Source: Cristatella mucedo (taxonomy: Eukaryota; Bryozoa; Phylactolaemata; Cristatellidae). Taken from it: a stretch of DNA of 64,000 nucleotides. Of this stretch, positions 56,578 to 64,000 are shown in pieces. Under the pieces are notes generated by a model, which saw nothing but the letters and a program-made list of their open reading frames with translations, did not search any database and was not told the origin of the DNA. The translations under genes and the position numbers were made by a program. Positions within the stretch are counted from its first letter, which is position 1. The number at the start of each line of letters is the position of its first letter. The DNA lies in NCBI GenBank assembly GCA_009760855.2, contig WPIO01000002.1, positions 4,310,001-4,374,000 on the forward strand. Reading direction: 5' to 3'.

Positions 56578-57267
56578 AGCCAGTACTAACGGATACAATG
56601 TTACGCTGTTTTTTCCGAATGAGTTTCCGTGTAAATATATGGCCGTCTGCATTTGTAGAGATCGCCGACCTCAGAGGAAAGTACATTTCCATTGTGTGTT
56701 TACCCTCCTCCGAGTCTCGTTGGTACCCGTACAGAAGTCAGCAATGACGTGTTACCATAACTTTGGATTTCAATTCCAAAATTACGGATCCGGAAAGCGA
56801 CTGTTAATTTCAATTGAAGCCCTGCATGCTTGTTTTCTCGACTGCTTTGCGTGTTGCTTCACTACGCTTACAAAAATCAATTTTGCATGATGTAGCGTCA
56901 AAATACTGAATGATCCAAGCGGCTCGTGCACAGTTTAAGACTTCTAAGAGGGTCGCAGATTTGGACCGACCACGTGGAGAGTGGACACAGGGTGTTCGGC
57001 TCCCCATCGAGGTCTCCTCTAGAATCGGCCTAGTGAGCAGGTGTCCATCATCTACTTCAAGGCCATCCTAATGGGACTAAAGAATCTTGCCCTAAAGTAT
57101 CTGCTCCTGAAACACCTTGAGCCTTTTAGCCGCAGTTTTTCCTGATTTATAGGGCAGATCGTGACCACCAAAGCTAAAAACGAGCTAAATGCTTTAGCGT
57201 GAAAACAATCAGAAAAAAACGTTTAGGTTGCCTTAGGTCTCTTGCTAGACTTCCATTGAGGTAATTA
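56578..57267. other. No recognised gene
   Basis: The plus frame 56519-56890 begins inside the LINE tail and has no recognised domain. Confidence 0.4.
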
Positions 57268-57375
57268 ATTTGGTCGAATGGATAGAGCACTGAATTGGCA
57301 GACCAGAGGTTCGGGCTCGGTCTCCGCTCGAGGCAAAATTCTTTTTCGGTGCTTAGTCCGACGGTAGTCGGCCTC
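57268..57375 (+). mobile_element. tRNA-derived SINE, family 3
   Basis: Head TTTGGTCGAATGGATAGAGC, box B GAGGTTCGGGCTC, then GCTCGAGGCAAAATTC, and the tail TTCGGTGCTTAGTCCGACGG shared with the other family-3 copies. Confidence 0.6.
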
Positions 57376-60074
57376 TTTTGGCTCAATATTTTGAAAATAA
57401 TCGATCGAATACTGAAGTTGGTGCTTTTCTTTTCGAAGGCCTTTTCGAAGGCCAAGAAATTAGGCCCACTGTACCATTTGCAACGTTCGCCATGCTTGTG
57501 CAGCCAGTAGATTTTATCGTGATTTTTCCAATGATATCTTGACGACTTGGTGCAGCTGTTGCTTGCTCTCTAGGGGTGCTGGCTGGTGCTAATAAATCTT
57601 CTCGCTAAATTGGCTAGTTTTCACTTTTGTGCATTGTGTAGTGACTTTCCAAGCTGTCAATGCCATGACAGCTCGAGTTCTTGTGTGCTTAACTTAGACG
57701 CTGCTTAGCATCTAACCAAAAGAGACAAAAATGCACTGCTGACATTACCGCTAGCCACAGCTCTGCTTCACGACGCAGACAATGGAAGAAGCAGCCTCAC
57801 ATACCGTCAGCTGTGATGCAAATGTAGCGACTTGTTGGAAGCTCGCCATACTTCGACCACCTGCGATAACGAGCTAACGGCACGGTTGGCAAGAAGGCAC
57901 TCCTTAGACCGGTGTGATTGGCTGGTCTGCCAGTTTTGCGTACTCCTTGAGCATCTAGATAGCAACGAAACTGAAATTAAAGCGCGAGCATTGGAAGTGG
58001 AACGCATTCTCACACGCTGCCCACAGCATATGTCCAGACGTGCAGTCAGCTGCTGTTTCTTCTGGTAAACGGGCTGGCATGATACTGAAGTCATCTCTTT
58101 CAATTCGCAGCAAAGTTGAAGGCTGCATAAGCGGTGCGGCTCCGGTGCTAGCTAGACAACGGCCGGATCCTGTGTCAATAAAGTAACTACTAAATATTTC
58201 CAAAGGCTTTAAGCAAGAGCCTAAACTAGCTGATCCAGCAGCCCGAAATGGCCGGTGCTAGCCATAACTACCCAATTATAGAAAAAATGCCCAACTGTAA
58301 AGGCTATCGAAACGTTGGGATATGTACGTTTCTTTATTATTTCTGCTGACTGTTTTGAAAATCTAGCATCAGGCGTAAAGTACGAGTATATGGTAAAGTA
58401 AAAATCGGCTAAATTAATAGCCTCGTTAATGTAGCTCAAGATGAGCGTCGGCAATCTTTCCTTGCAACATGCATCGCACGCTCGCAGCGAGTAATGGAGA
58501 TTGCAAGGGACAATACAGATTACCGGGAACAAGTGACGAAAGATTAATGACAGCTAAAGTGCCGGCACAATTTGCCTTGTGTAGCAAGTGCATTTTCGTA
58601 CTGATCCGCAAGGACATGTGAAATTGCACTACGAATCCACGACTGCTCATTAGGAGACAAGTGGCAATTTCTACATCGAATTTTATATGTTCCACGTGCA
58701 AGCAGTCTGGTAACCACTGGTTGTGCCTGAAGCAGAGCCCACTCTGCCTGACACCGTGATGCAGTGCTATCCACGTTCATAAATAGTTTTGGCACCAGAC
58801 TCCTCGAGCTCATGCGTCAACCTAGATTCAACTCTTCTGGTACTTGCTAAACCATCCATTAAACTCGGGTCGTCCCACCCACAATTGACTCACATCTAAT
58901 GCTTAGGGTTCATGCTAGACGCAGAGACCAGTGGCCGATCGACCGTATAGATGGAGGGCTGGATGGTGTTGCTTAGCTCATGTTAACCATCTTTTAATTG
59001 GGTCAAGGCCTCATAATGACCGATCGGCGTGTCGCGGGAGCTCTCGTAGCAAGGACCAAGTTAGCTGAAGACCTGTGGCTGTCTAGCCGAAACGACTGAA
59101 AAATCAGCTTTCTTTTTCGGCTGTTATTCAGTCAAATAATTTCATTTTTATTTGTATTACTACAGTAGCATTTGTGCATTTTGGATTTACCCCAGACACG
59201 CAAGCCCAAAATCACTATCCTGCACCGTAGTTTTGCAGTGTCTGATTCATTTGCACTAACAGGCTGGTATGCTGCATCGGGCAGATTAGGAAGGCTTACA
59301 AATTAGTAATGGCTCCTGAAGTATAATGATTAAGATCTGAATGTCATAATCTATGGTTATAAGGCAAACATAGCCCAAAATACGCCGCTTCTGGACACCT
59401 GGACCCCTCCGTGGTGGTCGTTTGACACTGTCTAGGCTAAGAACATAAAATGGTTTTATTAAGCTATGTGTGCTCTATATCACTGTCCTACTCGGGCTAC
59501 CATCGTAACAACTGCTATCATCACTGTAGCCTTTGCATTTCGTAAATCGTGCTTCGAGGCATCAGCTTCATCGGTATTTGCCATGCGTGGGCTAAGACAA
59601 GCACCGTTACGAGCGCTCTGCTTGTGGCCTAAGGATTTTAGTGAGAATCCGCTACAGTCAGTGCGTTTTTAAAAGCAGTCTATTTAAAAAAATATCACAT
59701 TCATACCATGTCGAACCAGCTCTTAGAGGACTGTAACTAGTTACTGTTTATGTCATTGCTATTACAGTAGTAAGATCTAGGCAGGAAAGAAGTTTCCTGT
59801 AAGAAGATATCGGCAAGAGATATGCAAAAATGGAAGACCTTTGGCCGAGGAAAGCAAGAAATCGTCGTAAATTCTGCTCACCACTGAGGTGAAATTGTCT
59901 ATTCCAAATGACTGCCAGTCCCATTCAGCATCACATGTACTGTGACCAAGACTCATACTGGGTTATACATTACAGAGGGCTCAAACTCACCCAAAAAATT
60001 CCTGTTCAATGAATGATATTCTCTCTTCTGCAGCCAACTACTTCGCCTATTTCCCAGCCGTATTAAACCTTGGC
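57376..60074. other. No recognised gene
   Basis: A plus frame at 57832-58068 and minus frames at 57807-58103 and 58221-58813 look fairly protein-like but belong to no recognised family. A possible acceptor (TCTCTTTCAATTCGCAG) lies near 58110. No gene model could be supported. Confidence 0.35.
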
Positions 60075-60245
60075 TGATTTACCTAACTCGTTTATATAGC
60101 AGCGGAAGAGCCTTTAAGGCTATCACCATCGTTTACAGTGGGTGATATCTATATATAAGGATCGCCTACTGCAGATATCGAACCCGCGACCTCGGTCATG
60201 AAGAGCGAGCACCTTCCCTCCTGGGCTAAGACACTGTGCTGCAGC
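60075..60245 (-). mobile_element. tRNA-derived SINE, family 1
   Basis: Reverse copy: TATATAGCAGCGGAAGAGCC, an ATATATAAGGATCGCC stretch with a small TA insertion, GATATCGAACCCGCGACCTC, and GGCTAAGACACTGTG in place of the usual head start. Confidence 0.8.
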
Positions 60246-60264
60246 TTGCATGTTAAGCAGTTAA

Positions 60265-60392
60265 AGTTAAAGATTAGCTGACTTAGCAGCCTCATTTATA
60301 TAGCAGCAGAAGACCTTTCATGGCCATCACCACGGCTTTCACTCGACAATAAAGGATCGCTCACTGCAGAACTTTAACCAATGACCTGTGTG
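60265..60392 (-). mobile_element. SINE family 1, truncated
   Basis: A second reverse copy 20 bp after the first (TTAGCTGACTTAGCAGCC, GACAATAAAGGATCGCTCAC, GCAGAACTTTAACC), lost before the tRNA-like 5' part and followed at once by LINE-B sequence. Confidence 0.75.
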
Positions 60393-60394
60393 TT

Positions 60395-60572
60395 TACGAA
60401 CTTCCTCCATGACTGCCCTCTTGACTCGGCTACACTTCTCATTTTTTTCTGTTTCGGGAGATCGATCTGTAAGCTCCCTCATAACCACCAAAAGCCGTCA
60501 AGTTTTATAGATTGCTACAGCCAAGCACCAGCTTTGTCTCCGTGGATCAGAGTCACAGGCGGAGATAACAAT
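60395..60572 (+). mobile_element. LINE-B 3' end fragment
   Basis: GACTGCCCTCTTGACTCGGC and CAGAGTCACAGGCGGAGATA match the LINE-B end (equivalent of 40495-40665). It abuts a reversed LINE-A copy. Confidence 0.65.
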
Positions 60573-60574
60573 GA

Positions 60575-61855
60575 TCCATTTATATTTCGCTCTAAGAGAA
60601 CTTAATCTCTTTCTAGGCACTTTACATATGCTGCAATGGAAGCATGGTCGAATGGTTAGCGGTAGCGTGCTCAATCACAGCAAGCATAACATGGCTAGAG
60701 GTGACATGCAGAGGGGTCAGCATGCAAATATGGTTAGTGGCAGCGTGCACAGTGTCAGCACACATAAGCACACACAGGACGAATCGTATGGACCTACTAA
60801 ATCATCTGATAAATATGTGCGTTTTTAGATTCTTTTTAAATGTCTTCAAGTCAGGCGATCTAATGGCGCCAGTTGGAAATGAGCTCAAAGTTTTGGGAGC
60901 ATACAAACTGAAGGTACGTTCTCCACAGAAATTGAGGTTCATATGAGGTGTAGCTAGATGATTCGATTTAGAAAATAGATGGTACGATGCTTGGCTTGGT
61001 GGGGGAGTAGCTCTGATAGGTAGGCTAGAGCCAAAGAATGAATGGACCTAAAAGTGAATGGCAAAACCTTGAATTCGATCCGTTGCTTGACTGGGAGCCA
61101 GTGCAGGTCGGCGGGAAGTGGTGAGATGTGGCAACTGCAACGCTCACGACAGACAAGCCTAGCTGCACAGTTTTGCATCAGCTGTAAGCACCTGATCACA
61201 CAAGCCGGTAGACCAGCAAGCAGTGAGCTACAGAAGTCAAGACGGGATGTCACAACGCATTGACCCATTTATATGAATGATTCCTGCCTAAACAAGCCTG
61301 AGTTTTAGCAATATTATGTAGCTGATGTAGGCAGACTTGACTGTGGAGCTGATGAGGTCATCTAATTAAAGGTCACTTTGAAAGAGGAAACCTAGATTTT
61401 GTGCAGATTAAAAATTGCAAAGAAGGTTGTTGAGTCATTTTTGAGCTTCAGGTTTTCCAATTTCTGAATCACACATTGTTTGCCCATAGCTAGTAGGTCT
61501 GTATTATCATCATTCAATTCAAGAAAGTTTGCTGCCATTCATATACGGATGTCATCAATATATGCAGCAAGGGATTTGAGAGAGTTAAAACTGCTGGAGG
61601 GCTGGAAGGGGTATATAATTCATTTGTATAGCTCACTAACAGAACTTAATCTCTATTCAGGCGCCTCACGTATGCCCACGGGGCTCGAGCTCACGACCAT
61701 GGCCAGACCATGGTCGAGGAGAGCAGCTTAACCACTGAGCCAAACCAGTCTGGCATCAAAGCAAAGGGATAACTGAGTGTCATCTACATAGAAGTTAAAG
61801 TCTGGAGTGTGCCTGGCCATCACGTCGGCAAGAGGAAGGCTATAAACCGTGAAAA
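60575..61855 (-). mobile_element. LINE-A 3' half, interrupted by a SINE
   Basis: The reverse complement aligns with 46117-47280: 3' end TCTAAGAGAACTTAATCTCT at low coordinates, C-terminal part (frame 61268-60954: LDFCSSLLAGLPACVIRCLQ, LHWLPVKQRIEF), and the region around the active site up to about 61855. A family-2 SINE sits at 61625-61753. Many frame breaks. Confidence 0.82.
61625..61753 (-). mobile_element. tRNA-derived SINE, family 2, inserted in LINE-A
   Basis: The reverse complement begins CCAGACTGGTTTGGCTCAGT, has GGTCGTGAGCTCGAGCCCC (box B) and ends in the LINE-A-like tail (plus strand AGAACTTAATCTCTATTCAG). LINE-A sequence is continuous on either side (GGCTGGAAGGGG before, CATCAAAGCAAAGG after). 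Confidence 0.8.
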
Positions 61856-62164
61856 TGCATTCACATTGTTCATCTGTAGTACGAGAGATCATTTGCTTAC
61901 ATTTTATCTTAAGGCTGAGACAATTTTATGAACTGCTACAATAAAACCACGTAAAAACGCTACTCTGAAGATGCGTGAAATCATTGATGGCACTGTATGG
62001 TTGTCAATCTCTGAGCTATTTGAATTCTTAAAGACCTCTAAGAAAACACTTCCGTTTACTTTGTGCTCATTTAGCGAGGCTGTTTCTTAATCAATCTTGT
62101 CTCATTCGAAGAAAAATTGAAGCTTTCTGTCGGCACAATCTCTTAAGTTGGCTCGAGGCAAAAC
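61856..62164. other. No recognised feature
   Basis: AT-rich spacer between two LINE-A pieces. Confidence 0.4.
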
Positions 62165-63300
62165 TAATCAAGTTGTGTCATAACAGCGGGTGGTACGCGT
62201 GTTTGGATAATAGTTCTGATAGGTAGGCTGGAGCCTCAGAATAAAGGGACCTACAAGTGAGTGGCATAACTTTGAGGTCGATACGCTGCGTGACAGTAAG
62301 ATAGTGCAGTCGGCGAGCAGTGATGTGGTGCGGTGGGGCAACTGCGAGGCTCGCGCAACAAGTACGTGCGACTGTAGACATGCAACAGTAGACAAGCCAG
62401 GTGCAGAGTTCCGTACCAACTGTAAGCGCCTGATTGCATCGGCCGGTAGACCCTTCTGCACGGAATTGAGGGACAGGATTCCATAGGGGATGCTGCTACT
62501 CTAGGGACGGACTCTCTGATCCTGTCTATCTGGCTGACAAAGAAGCTAGAGAAGCGATCACCTAGGTCACCACAAGATCACAAAATTTAGAGTTAACCCA
62601 GGAGCGGTTAATGACTTGGCTGATAATAGATAGATATCAGCATTTTTAATTGTGAATCTGCGGTTCAACATTATTTGTATAGAAGCTAGAAATGGTCCAT
62701 GATAGGATCGATCGGTATGATCTGCAATAGTCCACGTATGTCTTCAGTCCTGATGGCTAGTGTGCGTTCTTGTGCTTAGTAGACCTAGTTAGTTTAATGT
62801 CTGTGGTCAAACGCCGTCTCCATGAGGGCGCACAGTCAGCTAGTGTGTCGCGTTATGTCATTCTACCAATGACGATAGGTCAGAAGGGGGGTTGAACAGC
62901 AGACGTGACGATGACATTCTCGCATCAATGTCAAGTATCTTGAGGTTTCGCAATTCACAAGTGATTTTGGATGCAGATGATGGCACACTGTAGGTTGAAT
63001 GAGATCAGGATGTGATCAGATGAGCAGGAATTTTTAATAATATGGGGTAATAGCATTCAGCTGTGGGACAATAATTAATCGATTATGTAACCTTTGTTAT
63101 GAGTAGAGCCAAGCACATTAGCACAAGAGAAAATGAGTCAGTCAGTGCACTAAATTCGGCATTTAAGGCTTTATTTAAGTTGTCAACATGATGCAAAAAC
63201 TCACTAATTGTAAGGAAGACGAAATTTCTTTCACACAGAATCGAGATGAGATTAGAATAATCTGAGATAAACGAGGGGTTGCTACCTGGGGCGAGCCATT
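62165..63300 (-). mobile_element. LINE-A, endonuclease and C-terminal parts
   Basis: The reverse complement of 62900-63300 matches the endonuclease and linker of the 12.5-12.9 kb copy (CCAGGTAGCAACCCCTCG, TTTAGTGCACTGACTGACTC, GCTCATCTGATCACATCC, TTGCGAAACCTCAAG). It keeps the Ser-Asp-His motif codons. 62165-62480 is the C-terminal part (ACAGTAAGATAGTGCAG, GATCG- and GCCTGATTGCATCGGCCGG-type blocks). The middle (62490-62870) is poorly matched, so there is a large internal loss or two joined copies. Confidence 0.7.
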
Positions 63301-63309
63301 ATTCCATTA

Positions 63310-63455
63310 CAACTGTACGCTATTACCCCATATTATTAACAGATTATGCTCATCTGATCACATTTAAATCTCATTTAATCTATAGTGTGTGCCCTCATCC
63401 GTATCCAAAATAATTTGTGAATCGCGTAACCTCAAGACACTTGACAAGTGCCTAC
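63310..63455 (+). mobile_element. LINE-A endonuclease fragment, inverted relative to its neighbour
   Basis: GCTATTACCCCATATTATTA, GCTCATCTGATCACATTTAA and GAATCGCGTAACCTCAAGAC repeat on the plus strand the sequence found in reverse at about 62930-63065. Confidence 0.75.
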
Positions 63456-64000
63456 AAAGATTGCTGACGGCTTGGCTCGGTACCATCCCTCTCTTTCTCC
63501 CTCCCCTCTGAGTCAAGGTTTCTTTGGCAGACAGGGTTCTTGTTTTTCTGACCGATACATTGTTAAAGCTTTATCGGCATCACGTATGCTCTCTCACTTC
63601 CCAAGCTATGCTCAACGGAGATTGAGCTTTATTTATTTATTTGCAGCAGATTTTGAAGGCAAGTGGTTGCGACAAAACATCTAGTTAATCGCCATCCTTA
63701 CCAAAAATAGAAGCCGTGTGAGTCGAGGGTACTGCTGATGGCTTACTTAGCGTGGCTCGAATTCAGACTGCATTTCTGAGGACGGAGCAATTGAACACAG
63801 CGCCTGCTGCTGCTGCACGTTCAAGCCCGGTGACCACTACGGTGAGCAAAATGGCCAGCTGCTCTGCTAAGAATGCAGCTAAGGTGCAGCAAAAACCCGC
63901 AAGCTTTCATTCCAGGTATCGCACAGCCTGCGAGCACCTTCCGTTACCATTATGGTTTGCTGCTTGAAGAAAGTTTCAGATAGCATTTTCGACGTCGTTG
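63456..64000. other. No recognised gene
   Basis: Two short plus frames (63448-63684, 63752-63967) without recognised domains; the window ends here. Confidence 0.4.

Overview
The window looks like nuclear DNA of an animal, probably an invertebrate; the phylum cannot be fixed from the sequence alone. There are no bacterial signals (no operons, no dense ORFs). The clearest host gene is split into short exons with canonical GT/AG borders. Most of the rest is decayed retrotransposon sequence. Many of the longer open frames lie in GC-rich or simple-repeat DNA and are chance.

Host genes. One gene is convincing: an alpha-carbonic anhydrase on the minus strand (28470-30397), reconstructed here as five exons with matching intron phases, ending at a stop after the family's C-terminal signature. 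Its first exon(s) lie upstream and were not found. A possible first coding exon of an unknown gene lies on the minus strand at 33596-33803, inside a CpG-rich block. A promoter-like cluster at 32450-32640 has two GTCACGTGAC palindromes, two CCAAT boxes and a TATA box. Two weak exon candidates lie near 10.2-10.7 kb.

Mobile elements. At least three LINE types are present. LINE-A is an L2/CR1-like element with an APE-type endonuclease and a YADD reverse transcriptase. It has a near full-length copy at 11765-15222, a well-kept 3' half at 46117-47645 (minus), and about ten other fragments ending in (ATT)n tails. LINE-B is a relative with an (ACATT)n tail, at 1.7-2.3, 38.8-39.8, 40.0-40.7 and 60.4 kb. 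The third is the 3' part of an R2/NeSL-like LINE with a restriction-like endonuclease (52550-53390, minus). Three tRNA-derived SINE families are scattered through the window; one shares its tail with LINE-A. There is also an LTR (42918-43288) with a primer binding site on one side and a polypurine tract on the other, a hAT transposase C-terminal relic at 36.5-36.8 kb, and a broken copy of a multicopy uncharacterised gene family at 41.2-42.3 kb that is split by a SINE.

Other structure. A degenerate tandem array with a period of about 170 bp fills 47740-50425. GC-rich, CpG-rich blocks lie at 2.4-3.7, 18.2-19.1, 32.7-37.7 and 43.3-45.7 kb. Simple repeats include (CCG)n, (CT)n, (TG)n and two long (TA)n tracts. 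Nesting (SINE in LINE, SINE plus LINE in LINE, LINE at a LINE tail) shows several rounds of insertion.
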